Shown here: piece after piece, positions 22,396-34,111 of the stretch
How positions within the stretch are numbered: position 1 is the first letter of the stretch
Layout: each line of letters begins with the position of its first letter
Made by a program: the position numbers and the translations under genes
Assembly (NCBI GenBank): GCA_949752735.1
Contig: OX457043.1
Span: forward strand, 45,449,753-45,513,752
Length of the DNA stretch: 64,000 nucleotides
DNA from: Lumbricus terrestris
Lineage: Eukaryota > Annelida > Clitellata > Crassiclitellata > Lumbricidae
Direction of reading: 5' to 3'
The notes under the pieces: generated by a model
Told to the model about the DNA's origin: nothing
The model's input: only the letters and a program-made list of their open reading frames with translations
Databases searched by the model: none

Positions 22396-22641
22396 AGAAA
22401 ACTAAAGAAGAAGACGCACATACATGTGCAATGTGCATGCACCCACTCACCCATACACAAACATGCGCACAATCCCCCGCACACATACACTGTTCCGAAA
22501 CTATTCCAATTTGTTTCCTATGCGATTATGTGAGTCAACGCTGATGGTGCCTCAGACCCCTACATGTATATATTCTTCACCCTCGAGCTCTCCTCGCAAA
22601 ACTGAAGTCTCGCCCCTTGAAGATTTCCTACCCTGACTTAC

Positions 22642-22765
22642 CGATCCTTCGCCTTCAGCTTCCGACCTAAAATAGCACCCGCCTCGATCGTGACCTCGTC
22701 TCCTATGTCCCATCTGCTACTCTTGTTACTAGGAAGTAGTGGATTGGCCGGGAACGGGATGAATC
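22642..22765 (-). CDS. Candidate internal coding exon, gene unknown
   Basis: A 124-bp segment on the minus strand with acceptor AATTTTAG and strong donor CG|GTAAGTC. It is open in one frame: 2 nt, 40 codons, 2 nt. The peptide contains FIPFPANPLLPSNKSSRW, then DIGDEVTIEAGAILGRKL and KAKD. I do not recognise the family. It has the same strand as Cav1 and lies upstream of its N-terminal exon, but its 3' phase (2 nt) does not join directly to 11569 (which needs 1 nt). A linking exon would be required. It could instead belong to another gene or be chance. Confidence 0.35.
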
Positions 22766-23770
22766 CTAAAATTTCCGGGCAACGCCGGCTACTCCATCTA
22801 GTGTTTAATAATCGAGTGGCGCATTAGAAGCAATTGGAGTTATGGGCTTCCGCACATAGGGGCGAAGGGGTACTTGCTCTCACTGGAAACTTGACGCCTA
22901 TTTTATAGATATAATTTATGACGAATTGGGAGGGTGGAGAAATATTATACCAAAACTTTTATTTGTAGTTTTTAGCAAATTCCTTCGCACTAAAGCAATA
23001 ATGGTACTAAGGATGGCCAAAATTTCACAGTAAAAACTCTATGCAAAATACCAATGTCTTTAATTTCCTGCATTTTTGCATTTTTCAATCTCTTGCTAAA
23101 CATTCATCCTAACCGCGACCATGGTGTTTTGTCCCCTCCTGCAAACACATCTTCGGGTGATATAACTTATATGTTTGGTGCAATGGAGTTACGATTACGA
23201 TTACCATCCATGGCAGTCACAAAGGTGCCATCGTGTGGCCATCACCGAAGAAGTCTGGAAAAAGCTTAAGCTTATACTCTTAAGATATCAGCTGCCACTT
23301 CAGATCTCCTATGCATTCCTTAATCTCAGCTTTTGAAGAAGAATGATCAAGTAAATAAAAGCCGAGCAGATGTTTCACCATCTGGAAACTTTTGAAGACT
23401 TTGAACTGCTGCTGAAGCTCTGATCCGGCTTCAAAGGGAACCAATCCAGGTTCCGTTTGAAAGGAACCATTCCAGATTTCATTCAGAAAGAACCATAAGC
23501 GTGGTCTTGGTGCGGTCGAACATGACCCTATGTTGCACTGTACATTGTCCACGGCCACGGGTCCGGGGTTCCTCTCCCGATGCAGCTTTGCCTACATGCA
23601 TGTATATACCGGGGAATGACGCATGTTGAGTGAAATAAATCGAATTCAGAGGTTGAAAGCATAACATACTAGGCTATTAGTCCTATTTCAAGCAAAAAAG
23701 TTGAAAACGTCCATGCTGCCTCGTCTGAATGTCAACATAAACAAGACGCCTGGCTAATAGAGCAACCAAT

Positions 23771-24074
23771 CATGGGCGGAGTTTATCGGGGCTAGAGGGG
23801 GACTAATCCCCACCCCTAGATGACGCAGAGTAATTTTTACTGTATAAGTAGTATCTTTTCTCGGGCCTAGCCCCTTACCCGAAACACGAATGACTAAAAA
23901 AGAAAATCAACTTTTTTGGCCGGGAACATTGTTAGATTTCGCCGGGATTTGAACCCGAGGACTAAAAAAAGGTCATAAACCTTTTGGGCCGAGAAAATTT
24001 TTCTCGTTTTCTGGACCGAGTCTCAGCTCCAAAAATTTAGCCCCTCCAAGAACGGAAACCAAACTCCGCCCATG
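23771..24074. mobile_element. hAT-like MITE (CATGGGCGGAGTTT family), 304 bp
   Basis: Inverted ends CATGGGCGGAGTTT and AAACTCCGCCCATG, flanked by the perfect 8-bp duplication CAACCAAT (23763-23770, 24075-24082). The interior carries the TTTTTTGG and GACTAAAAAA words seen in related elements. Confidence 0.9.
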
Positions 24075-24919
24075 CAACCAATCCAACCGTCGCCGATCTC
24101 CCAAGTCTCTCCAACGCAACCGACCACCAACAGAACACCTCCGTCTCCTTGTATGCCTATATCCCTCTGCGCTTTTATACAGCGCATTTTTATCCTCTCG
24201 TAGCTCAGCACCTTCTTTCTCGCTGCAACAGGAGTCTGGCTTTTTTAAAGCAAGATCTGGACGTCCCTGATTTGGCGCAGCGCTTGTGAGATTTGGTCGA
24301 CGCCCAACACTATAAGACGCTGATTACTGCTCCAGGAATTCTCGAGTTATATATACGAGTGCGACAAGTAAGTTTAGTCATTTCGCGGTACTTCGCCACA
24401 CCTGCGAGCTTGCACAGCATAACCAAGCCGTTAAAAAGACCGATACTTGAACGTGACATAAGCCAGAACCGACACAGGATACGGCTTCCCATTGTATTTT
24501 CCCACAACTAATCGTGATGACTAACGTAAAATCAAATCGCTGATTAGTTACATTTTAGCCTATTGCCACCAGTGGGCTACCGGTTTGAGAGGAGGCAAGA
24601 AAGGTGCTGTCCTGGGGGACAAGGAAGTCGTGGTCCTGAAGGCCACAGGTTTGGTCCTCACTCTTCGGGTCCTGAAATGGGAGCAAAGGTAAGGTAGAAG
24701 GAGCAAACTCCGTGGAATTAAACTATACACTTTCCAATACACTTCATAATGTTCATCACTAGGCCCTATATACTTATCATGTCTTCTTTAAGTTCTCTGC
24801 CTTCGGCAGGTTTCAACTTCCAATGACGCCATTCTTCTCTTCGCTCATCGCTATATTTAAAGATTCTATAACTATAGTTCTCTTTGAAAGCAATTAATTT
24901 TGGTCTTGTAATACTATAT

Positions 24920-24990
24920 ACTCAGTGCTCATGAATAAGCTGGTGCCCTGCGCTTGGCTTTCGAGTGGCGTTCTAGAAATTTGGAGATTG
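24920..24990 (+). mobile_element. LINE 3'-end fragment (ATTACG-tail family)
   Basis: CTCATGAATAAGCTGGTGCC, then GCGCTTGGCTTTCGAGTGGCG, parallels 49325-49400, where the same words precede a GATTAC tail. Confidence 0.6.
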
Positions 24991-25396
24991 CGATCATGTG
25001 TTTTGTATACTGTATAGTCTATCAGAGTGCAGAGGCTTCTAGGCTCATCCGGGAGGGCGCAACTTGAGCGCAGTGAGAAACTGGGGAATCGTAAATGAGC
25101 CAAAACTGAAGTAAAACCGGTCATGGATGGGAAGGACCGACTCGGAGGCGAAAGGAATTGAAACCGTTTGTGTAGTGGGGATGGAATCCACTATCAGCGT
25201 AGGCTATAGGCTAGATATCTACGCTATAGGAAAACTGTTTTTTTGATATTTTTGATGCTATACTTGAGACTATAATAGCTATAGACATCGAGCATGAAAC
25301 ACCTGCGCTCCCTTGTCTTATCCGAGTTTCTGCTTCTAAAATTGGATGACACAGCCTATATTTATTTTTCAGCAGGCCTACACCTTATGCCTTAAC

Positions 25397-25982
25397 CAAA
25401 GGTCGAGGGTACGTACCATACGTATTCTATTTTGTGAAAGGTACGTACGTATTTTAACGTACCCTATTTTAGGGTACGTAAACGATAATAGAATGCGTTA
25501 GCCTAGTCATTGCTCATTATAAGAATGTTCAATTTGATTTAAGCAAACAATAATTATTACAGCAAAGTATACAGCGTAGTGAATTGCTGCAATGCCTATA
25601 TTGTAGGCCTAGGTATATGTTTATCCAGCATACATTGCACTTAATGCACTAATTAATGTCAGTTAGTCGGTTCATTTCTGCTGCAGCACTTAAAAGTCCA
25701 ACTCCAAGGTAAGGTTGAACAGTTGTATTCAATTAATTATAAAAGAAGAATTTATCGAATTAAATCTACTGCTACGCTACCGGAAATACCGATTTCAATT
25801 ACGCATACAGTTGACTGCATGTATACGTACATGTAGGCTATGGGTCGCCCAGTAAGCCATAATTTTTTTCGTGCAATTGTATGGTACGGTACGGTACGTA
25901 CCATACGCGTATTGTATTTTTTGAAAGGTACGTACGTATTTTAACGTATTCTATTTTAGGGTACGCGTACCCTCGAGCTATG
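25397..25982. mobile_element. hAT-like element (GGTACGTACC-rich), 586 bp
   Basis: Flanked by the perfect 8-bp duplication GCCTTAAC (25389-25396, 25983-25990). Inverted ends include TCGAGGGTACG. Each end carries a subterminal block GAAAGGTACGTACGTATTTTAACGT (given in part). No transposase frame was seen. Confidence 0.82.
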
Positions 25983-26200
25983 GCCTTAACTCTTTAGCAA
26001 CCGAGGCCATAGGAAATTAGGAATTCCCATGCCAATTAGCCTACTGGGCCTACACTTTGGAATGTAAATGGTTCAACATCACCCTCAAAAGTTGAAAAGT
26101 CGGGTGGCATGCAGCCTCCTTCCGTTTGCTGAATTTAATTTAGTAATGTTTCTTTACATACACACAACGCGACAGCTAGATCTCTTCAGCTGCATGGGGA

Positions 26201-26264
26201 GGGTTTAAGGTAATGATAAACACTCTGTCACGAAGTGCGCACGGATGGAGGATCGTTTCCCGCT
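26201..26264 (+). repeat. tRNA-like SINE head
   Basis: Diverged copy of 21111-21178 (TTTAAGGTAATGATAAACAC, GGATCGTTTCCCGC). Confidence 0.4.
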
Positions 26265-27400
26265 GGTTCACTCAACCTTCCACTCGGCAGATGGCGTTGG
26301 CAAACTAAGCATTAGGACTTGATGGACGCCTTGCATAGCTGCCGACAGCTGTTAATTCGACTCCTGTAATAACTTGTGGTCATCCGTTCATATCCAGAGC
26401 TTTAAAAAAGAAATTTGTAGAACTGCACAGCCAGGAAGTTTTTCTATAATTATAGGCCTAGTGCGCCTTTGTCTGCATGGTGGCGAAAATTTCTCGTCGT
26501 TCCTGAAAATTTTCCCGCAAGTAAGCGACGAAAAAGAACTGATGATTTTTTTTAAAAGTCGTTTGTCAGAAATTTACAGAAATGTCGCAAATCGCCGCAT
26601 AAAAAACTTACGACCTTTTTGGTCGTCCACTTTAAGATATCCTTCCTGCATATTTTCCACTGCACACAGTGCACAGGTCGATCGTTCTTCCTTGGAGAAC
26701 CGGCTGCAGTTAGGCGTATACCTTTTTCTAATGATTTCTACTGTACATCTATGCTTTTACAGCTGGAAAGTTTCATTTACAACTGCACCACATTTTGTGT
26801 AGAAGTGCACGTTAAAAAGCCCTGCCTATATACTATATGAGAAATCAGAAAAAGAAACGACCTAGGCCTATGGGTGTACACTTCAAAATTCCAGGCCGGA
26901 AAACACAGGTAGGCGCTTGTACAGGCGCATAACGAAAGTTGTGCATTTAAATACCACCGCAAACACCAACAACGCTCATCCTGTTGTTTCCCCAAGAACA
27001 AGACAGCACACATAATCTTAGCCTACTTCAAAATGGATACCCCTCCCCTATTGGTCCAACGCACCGGACAGCCCCAGGCCACAGGCGCGTGTATACGCAA
27101 AAAAGCGTTGCGAAATTCTTGTGATAATAACGTTATAATCATTCTCAACGTGTGAGTTATAAATGCGCAAAACTGTATACGTTGATGGTGGAACCCGTGA
27201 AGATTTTGCAGTCAGCCTACGCAAGGTGGCTTCTGTACGAGAAAGGGTTTAGGCTAATTGTTTATTGCGTCTAAGCTTATAGCCTATGCATAGGTCCGCG
27301 CTTGCACTTTCTATTAATGCCGCATTCCTTTTGGACGGTGAAATCGTGTCGTACCGAACACGAGAGCTCCGTAAATACTTGTAGGAACAATCTCCAAAAC

Positions 27401-28196
27401 CAAGGCCGTATCGTATATATATAGGGCGTGGGGTGTTTTCGGTGTTTGAACACTCCAAAATGAATTAATGCAAATATAAAACAATGTATCTACTGACACA
27501 CGATGTAAGAACTATAAAAGGGTTTAATTATAAAGTTTATGTATAATGCATAATGTTGGGGTTACAACAGGGGCGGATACAGAAATTTTAGAAGGGGAGC
27601 CAAAAGTTTGGTCTCAGGGACAGGTAGGCAAAACGTTCGTTGATTTTCCAGCGGAAAACTGATGACTTTTTTAGTCATTTGGTGGAACTTGCCTTCATAT
27701 ATAGGCCTATATACAATTTTCCGTCCCAAAAAATCTGATGACATTTTTTATCATTTGGTTAAAACGTCTGGAAAATATACCATTGAAACCTAATGGACCT
27801 TTTTCTCGCTGCATTGATTGAAAGCTTGTTGAAACCTAATGGGGGGGGGGGGGCACGTTCTATGTACATTTATGGATGGGGGCCATGGCCGGATTTGCCC
27901 CCCCTGGATCCGCCCCTGGGTTACAAAGATATGGAATTATGAAGAAAGGTTGTGCTGACAACATTGAAGAAATAATAGAAAAAACAAGGAGACGATAATC
28001 GAGGTTCTGTATGTAATGGTACAATAATAACAACTGTACTACAGTGTGCATTGTATTGGCCGCCAAGGACCGGTTATAATTATGAGCGCTAACGACGCTT
28101 CTCCAAACCTTAGTCAGCTGATTCGGTTTGCTTGTCGGCTTGCTCAAGGTCAAGTAAATACCACTTCCCCGAAACAAAATCCTGGCCACGGCCTTG
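27401..28196. mobile_element. hAT-like element (CAAGGCCGTA family) containing a nested MITE
   Basis: Ends CAAGGCCGTA and GGCCACGGCCTTG are inverted and flanked by the perfect 8-bp duplication TCCAAAAC (27393-27400, 28197-28204). A second element (27568-27918) sits inside it. Without the nested copy and its duplication the element is about 437 bp. It is related to the MITE at 17707-17936. Confidence 0.88.
27568..27918. mobile_element. Nested hAT-like MITE (CAGGGGCGGAT family), copy 1
   Basis: Inverted ends CAGGGGCGGATACAG and CTGGATCCGCCCCTG. Perfect 8-bp duplication GGTTACAA (27560-27567, 27919-27926). Contains a G10-class homopolymer near 27841. Inserted into the older element 27401-28196. 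Confidence 0.92.
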
Positions 28197-28204
28197 TCCA
28201 AAAC

Positions 28205-30265
28205 TATATCAACTGTATATAGGCTACATTAGGCATTAGGCTTAGTAGAGTTTATGATTCCTGAAGCTGCTATTTTGTATATAATTAGACCTATGTGTAA
28301 AATTAATGTTAAATTTATTTGTGTAGAACGAGGAGCCTACGTAATAGGCCTAGGGCATGCAGTGGCATGCAGCGCCATCTTGCAAGTTTAGCAGATCGTT
28401 GGTGATGGGAGCTAATATGCAGCAGGTCAAAGAAATTAAATTAAATGCAAAGAAGATAAGTAAAAGTTCCAAAGGAATTTTGACAGGTCATAAATTCATA
28501 ATTACGGCAGGTCAAGAGTAAAGTAGGCTGGTCAAATGGCTTGCCCGCCCGCCACGACCCACGGAGGCGCCGCCAAATGCGTAGGCCTACATGCGGTCGA
28601 CTACCGAAGGTCCGAAACGAATATTCAAAACCCAAGATAACAGCTCTTTTGCCCTTAACTTAACATCAGTTAGGTCTATTGTTAATTAAGTGATATCATG
28701 CGATCTACACTTTAATAGCTAAAAGGTATAAAACTGCTGATGCTAAAAAAATGATCCTTATTGTATCATGTAAAAAAGGTTTAGACTTTTTCGTCGGAGA
28801 CTGAGTTAGGTAAGCCTACCATTCGCAAGTCGAGGTTAGTATAATCAATCACCTTGATTCTTTAGGCCTAACAACACCGAACGTTTCTAGCATAGATGAT
28901 ATATTATTATTTGCCTACCTTAGCAGCACGATTGCTATTTCCGTAACACAGGCTCTAGTCGCTTCGACTCATCTATAATCCGCAAACTGTGCTCAAAAAC
29001 AAACGGCACAAACGCTGACGCACCACGGCCCTTCGCTCAGACGCGCATCCAACACATCCAAGATCGTGTAAATTCAACAAAGTAGCCTACGCCGGCCATT
29101 GTTTCGATCGGATTGCAGGTTGCGAACGCCGCCTAAATTGATACTCCGTAAGACAGTGGTGGCCAAGCGGCCGCCGGATCGATGGTAATCTCCCTCAATC
29201 CGACTTTTACCGGTCGAGCGGTCTAGTGACGTATACTCTACTGCCTGATGCTGCCTGCCTAGGCGCTACCCACTGGCCACCGCCTGAAGGCCTCTCCTGG
29301 CACGCCGCGGAAGCCCAGGAAGTTTACAGCGCCCACGGAGCTCAAGACGGACGGAAGCAAACGGACCCGGCCCAACCGGTATTATTTACTGACGCATGAA
29401 CAATAAAGCTGTCGGCGTGCGTGCACTTTTCCTCTTAACTCCGAAAGTATTATTTATTCCTCCGCTGTCCAGAACTGGAGAATATATTATGCGCAGAAGG
29501 AGAACAACGTGGTTGAATTCGATCTTGTCTTCACACTTTGGCCGGATGGGGGAGCAGCTCGGACTAGCCTACTCAGCCGCTGAGTCCGATGGATTTCGCG
29601 TTGGCGCTAGGCCTAAATATTACGAGCGCCTAATAATTATAGCAAGCGCGGCGCGGCCTCGCCAGCCGCTGCGCTCCTACAAAGTTTCGTGGATTGTGTT
29701 AGGCAAGAACGATCGCACGGGGTGAGGCAAGAATTCCGGAGGATCGTCTAAGAATACAACGACTGCACCAATCCTTTAACTAACTAACCTTAGTGTGAAA
29801 ACGTGTGGGTCTGATTTGTGCGAAATCGTACTGCACCCCGTGCGAACGTTCGGTTCTTCTCGGATAGCGCGCACCTGCCGGTACTTGCTGGCAGTTCATC
29901 GCAACTTCTTACAGCGAGGCTCCCAACGCACAGCAGCAGCCGAGTGAGGCTGTTTTGCACCTTTAGCATATAGCCACTCGGCACACCTCTAATTTAAGCA
30001 ACGGTCGGAATCTACTATTGCGTTGTGAGTAAGTAAGCAGAATAGGGGCGTATTGATAAACGACTTCATTGGCGTCCTATAAGCGCTGATGGACCTAGGT
30101 ATTGGCCTAGGCTAACTGCCATATTGGCTCATCGAAGACCGAGAGCGCCCCCACGTTTAGGCTCTGCTTTATTTAAGCAATGTTTCAGTTTTGTCACAAA
30201 GAGGTGGCAAAGACACCTGTCTATAATACAGGCCTATTATTTATTTATTTACATGATGACCACTG
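28205..30265. other. No gene recognised; CpG-dense around 28.95-29.75 kb
   Basis: By eye CpG dinucleotides are frequent from about 28950 to 29750 (for example GGCGCTAGG, CGCCGCGG, GCGCGGCGCGG), in contrast to the AT-rich surroundings. This suggests a promoter or unmethylated island. Short open frames here match nothing I know. The Cav1 first exon would have the right strand and direction, but no start or splice evidence was found. Confidence 0.3.
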
Positions 30266-30463
30266 TGTTAAGAAACGAAGCGGATCACTTAGTAAACGAT
30301 GAGATTTTAATAAGATTAATCGCCATGATCCAGAACTGAACTAGCTTTCTTTAAGCCATTACCGGAAAAGGAAAGAACTAAACGCGAGAAAGAAGAACTG
30401 ACGACTACATAATGTTAGGATAATCATAGTCGTTATATAGCGCTAGATCTATAAAGTCCAACA
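30266..30463 (-). repeat. copia 3' LTR
   Basis: A 198-bp copy identical to 33914-34111 except one visible G/A difference near 30300. Preceded (left) by target duplication CACTG at 30261-30265. Confidence 0.95.
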
Positions 30464-30742
30464 CCCCTCCTTAACGACTACTTTACCATAGCATCATAAC
30501 AAAAAATAAACTGTTCTCTCAATTTAGCCCAATTTCACTAGTAAACTTCCTAGTTTTAACTGCTTCCAAAGGCTTAGCTAAGAGATCAGCTATCATGTGT
30601 TTACTAGAACAATACTTAATGTCTAGTTCCTTCTTTCTGTACATTTCCCGTACGAAATGAGATTTAGTTCCGACATGCTTTGTTCTGTGACTGTTTCAAA
30701 ACACCCGGATCTTTTATGACCATAGTTTTATTCATAAGTTCT

Positions 30743-33700
30743 TCAAACTTCTTTAACATTGTAGATTTTGTCGACAATTAGGTCATCCACATGAATTGAG
30801 ATGTAAATCCATCCATCATCGTACTGTTTTGAATATAAACATAGATCATTGTCACTTCTCTTGTATCCATCAGTGACAAGTACTTCATTGAGCTTTTTGT
30901 TCCATTCATTAGCTCCTTGTTTGAGTCCATATAAATTCTTTTTCAATTTACATACAACTTTAGTATTTCCTTTCTGATATCCATCAGGTTGTTTCATGTA
31001 AACTTCATGAGATAAATCACCATTTAGGTAAGCTGTTTCCACATCATAGTGTTTTACTATCATGCCTTTAGGACCTGCTATAGTCAAGATAGTTCTCAGA
31101 GTTGATGGTTTTGCTACTGGAGCAAATACTTCATCATAATCTTCTCCAAATTTCTGAGAATACCCTTGTGCTACTAAACGAGCTTTATATCTTGTTATGT
31201 TTCCCTTTTCATCTTTCTTGATTTTGTAAACCCATTTGCTACCAATGGCTGTTTTGTTTTCAGGTAATTCTGTTAAGACCCATGTTCCATTTTCATTCAA
31301 TGATTTCATTTCATCATCCATTGCTTTCCGCCAGTATTCTTGTTGTTGACTAGATATGGCTTCCTTGTAACTTCTTGGTTCTGACTCAACCGCTGTTATT
31401 TTATTCATGGTTTCAATTAGTCTGTCGGGCGGTTTCGCCTTGTTGACTCTTTCTGATCTTCTTAAATTTACCTGAGTGTCTGTAGTTTCTGTAATTTCCT
31501 TATCAGGGTGTGTAATTTCTTCCTCGGGTAATTGATGTGTCGGAAAAAGAATAGTTTCATCATCAAAATCTGAATTTGATGACTGCTCTTCAACATCAAA
31601 ATCAAAATCACCCTCTGTTGACAAATGTGGATCTGTCTCGAGAAAAATTACATCTCTACTGACGTATACTTTGTTAGTATTCACATCTAGTAGTCTGTAA
31701 CCTTTTGTGCCTCTTTCATAACCGACGAAGGTCAATTTCTTGGCTTTATCGTCCAATTTCTGTCTTTTCTCTGCAGGAATTGCTACGTACGCTTTCGATC
31801 CGAATCTCTTTATGTAGCTTAAATTTGGTTTTCTTTTGTTCCATCTTTCATAAGGAGTGACTTCAATCCCTTCAACTGGTAATCTGTTCTGTAAATGGTT
31901 TGCTGTCATTATGGTTTCACCCCAAAATTGTAGCGGTAGATCTGCATCCTTTAACATGCATCTTGTCATCTCGGTGAGATAACGATTCTTTCTTTCCGCA
32001 CAACCATTCTGTTGAGGAGTATAAGGGTTTGTGAATTCTGCTTGAATTCCTTCACTTTTCATGAAATTCTGTAACCTTTGAGCTGTGTATTCCCCTCCTC
32101 TATCTGATCGAATTCTTTTCGGTGTTTTACCAAACCTTGTCTGAACATGCTTGACGTACTCTTGAATCTTTTCAGGTACTTCAGATTTATTTGCCAATAA
32201 ATACACTTCTGTATATTTACTGTGATCATCAATCATCGTCATGAAATATCTTTTCCCACCAGGTGTTGTTGTCTGCATTGGTCCACAAACATCTGTATGT
32301 ATTAAGTCTAGAATCTCATCTGACTTGGAATCTGACTTCTTTGGAATTGACTTTCTTGTCATCTTTGTTTGAATGCAACATTCACACACACTTGAGAATT
32401 TACACGGCTTGATGATGATCCCGGATACTTTATTCTGATTCACCATGTTTTGTATGGCTTTTGGATCTCTGTGTCCCATTCTGTTATGCCAAACGTGTAT
32501 GCAACCTGTGCAACTTTGTGCAACCTGTGCGATATGTGTTTCCTTTACTTTATTCGTTTGGTCACAGATTCTCAATTCAAACAAATCATTTTTATCATCT
32601 GCAATTGCTATTGTTTCTCCATCCTTTATGATAGTGCATTTGTTTTCCTTGAATCTCACCTCACAACCTTTACTGACAAGTTTCTTTACTGAAATTAAAT
32701 TTCCTTTCAATTGTGGGACGTACAAGACTCCACACAATTTTGCAACATGTATCTCTCCGTTTTCCTTTATGAAATTTATCATCACATCACCACTTCCAGC
32801 TGTTTTAATCTTTCGACCATCAGCGAGAAAAACTTCACTGTTGTACTGTCTGTTAATGTTCAAGAAGAAATTTCTGTTACTGCACATATGTGTTGTTGCA
32901 CCAGAATCAACGTGCCAAACACAGCTTATGTCTCTTTCGTATGCTTTAAGACATGTATGTGCTACACTTTCTGTTGGTTTTTCTTCATTGAAATTTTCTC
33001 TCAACGTTTTAACCGCGTGGTCTGGATTTCTTTTCTTCCACTGGATATATTTTCTGCAATCCCTTTTTAAGTGGTTAGGTTTCCTACAGAAGTAACATGT
33101 GCGATGTTCCTTAGGATTTGTTTCTGGTTCTGTTGCCTTTAAAACCTTTAATTCCTGTCCTTTATGTGTTGAGGAATTACTTGTCCTTCTTGTAAACTCT
33201 TCAAGAAGTTTGTTTTTGACTAATTCAACAGTCAAATCATCTTCAGGTCTGCTTTCTAATGCCGTAATCAGTGCCCCGTAACTTTCTGGAAGACTACTGA
33301 GGAAGAAAGCAACTGTTAAATGTTCTGCCAACGTTTCTCCCAACGCCGTGAGCTGGTCAATTAAATTTTCCATTTCCGCAAGATGGTTTTGCATATCACC
33401 ATGTTCTGTTAACTTTAATGCACACAATTTTCTCAATAAATTGACTTTACTGGACAGTGTTGCCTTTTGATAATACTTCTTTAATTGTTCCCATGAACCT
33501 TTTGCCGTAGTTTCTTTCCTTATTAGATGAAGTTGGTTGTCTTCAACTAACAAACCTATCGTGGCCCTTGCTTTTCCATCTTTACTTTGCCACGCTTCCG
33601 TAATAGGATCGGGGGTTTCTTTAGTGACAGTGTCCCACAAATCCTCTTTAATTAGCAGAAGTTCAACTTTAAACTTCCATGTCTGGTAGTTGCTATTATT

Positions 33701-33808
33701 CAGTTTTGCGATTTTACCTGAGCCTTTATCCGTCATCTTTATTCTTTCGGTGAAAAGAAATAAACAACTGTTTCTCGCATTTCTGTCGCGATGAAAGAAA
33801 ACAGTCAC
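30743..33808 (-). CDS. copia Gag-Pol polyprotein, truncated in reverse transcriptase
   Basis: A continuous 1021-codon frame; the Met at residue 25 (MTDKGSGK) is the likelier start. Residues about 25-230 are a copia-type Gag. A CCHC zinc knuckle (C-x2-C-x4-H-x4-C) lies at 238-251. The protease motif DSGAT is at 301-305. Next comes integrase with an HHCC-like domain and a D-D-E core (TDVCGP, IDDHSKY, and the Glu in QQNGCAERKN). Then the RT fingers/palm follow, with KARLVAQGYSQ and DVETAYLNGDL. The frame reaches the catalytic HVDDLIV at 1006-1012, then shifts and stops nine codons later. Between about 30550 and 30740 the end of RNase H is still readable in another frame (for example IADLLAKPLE), so several hundred codons were deleted. 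Integration in trans is possible; self-sufficiency is not. Confidence 0.95.
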   Translation of the reverse strand: MTVFFHRDRNARNSCLFLFTERIKMTDKGSGKIAKLNNSNYQTWKFKVELLLIKEDLWDTVTKETPDPITEAWQSKDGKARATIGLLVEDNQLHLIRKETTAKGSWEQLKKYYQKATLSSKVNLLRKLCALKLTEHGDMQNHLAEMENLIDQLTALGETLAEHLTVAFFLSSLPESYGALITALESRPEDDLTVELVKNKLLEEFTRRTSNSSTHKGQELKVLKATEPETNPKEHRTCYFCRKPNHLKRDCRKYIQWKKRNPDHAVKTLRENFNEEKPTESVAHTCLKAYERDISCVWHVDSGATTHMCSNRNFFLNINRQYNSEVFLADGRKIKTAGSGDVMINFIKENGEIHVAKLCGVLYVPQLKGNLISVKKLVSKGCEVRFKENKCTIIKDGETIAIADDKNDLFELRICDQTNKVKETHIAQVAQSCTGCIHVWHNRMGHRDPKAIQNMVNQNKVSGIIIKPCKFSSVCECCIQTKMTRKSIPKKSDSKSDEILDLIHTDVCGPMQTTTPGGKRYFMTMIDDHSKYTEVYLLANKSEVPEKIQEYVKHVQTRFGKTPKRIRSDRGGEYTAQRLQNFMKSEGIQAEFTNPYTPQQNGCAERKNRYLTEMTRCMLKDADLPLQFWGETIMTANHLQNRLPVEGIEVTPYERWNKRKPNLSYIKRFGSKAYVAIPAEKRQKLDDKAKKLTFVGYERGTKGYRLLDVNTNKVYVSRDVIFLETDPHLSTEGDFDFDVEEQSSNSDFDDETILFPTHQLPEEEITHPDKEITETTDTQVNLRRSERVNKAKPPDRLIETMNKITAVESEPRSYKEAISSQQQEYWRKAMDDEMKSLNENGTWVLTELPENKTAIGSKWVYKIKKDEKGNITRYKARLVAQGYSQKFGEDYDEVFAPVAKPSTLRTILTIAGPKGMIVKHYDVETAYLNGDLSHEVYMKQPDGYQKGNTKVVCKLKKNLYGLKQGANEWNKKLNEVLVTDGYKRSDNDLCLYSKQYDDGWIYISIHVDDLIVDKIYNVKEV

Positions 33809-33913
33809 GCTATACTGCGCTGTTGACCGGATTATCCTTATATGTCTTATTAAAGTTCTATATCATAAACTTTTGCGATCATTACGTGCTCTAGGCTTGC
33901 TGGGGCCATAACC

Positions 33914-34111
33914 TGTTAAGAAACGAAGCGGATCACTTAGTAAACGATAAGATTTTAATAAGATTAATCGCCATGATCCAGAACTGAACTAGCTTTCTTT
34001 AAGCCATTACCGGAAAAGGAAAGAACTAAACGCGAGAAAGAAGAACTGACGACTACATAATGTTAGGATAATCATAGTCGTTATATAGCGCTAGATCTAT
34101 AAAGTCCAACA
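33914..34111 (-). repeat. copia 5' LTR
   Basis: A 198-bp copy, followed on the right by CACTG at 34112-34116. It should contain the element's promoter; no TATA box is obvious beyond TATATAG near its middle. Confidence 0.95.

Larger units (their letters stand above)
30266..34111 (-). mobile_element. Ty1/copia LTR retrotransposon, internally deleted
   Basis: Full-length insertion of 3846 bp. LTRs of 198 bp (30266-30463 and 33914-34111) start TGTT and end AACA in plus-strand reading and differ at one visible position. Both flanks carry the 5-bp duplication CACTG. On the coding (minus) strand the primer site just inside the 5' LTR reads GGTTATGGCCCCAGCA (33913-33898). This is close to the copia-type site complementary to the anticodon arm of initiator Met tRNA. 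A polypurine tract AAGGAGGGG (30472-30464) precedes the 3' LTR. The polyprotein order Gag, protease, integrase, RT marks Ty1/copia (Pseudoviridae-like) rather than gypsy. The RT is truncated and most of RNase H is missing. Confidence 0.96.

Noticed and set aside
32445..33281. Plus-strand frames up to 216 codons
   Set aside because: Antisense shadows of the copia polyprotein.
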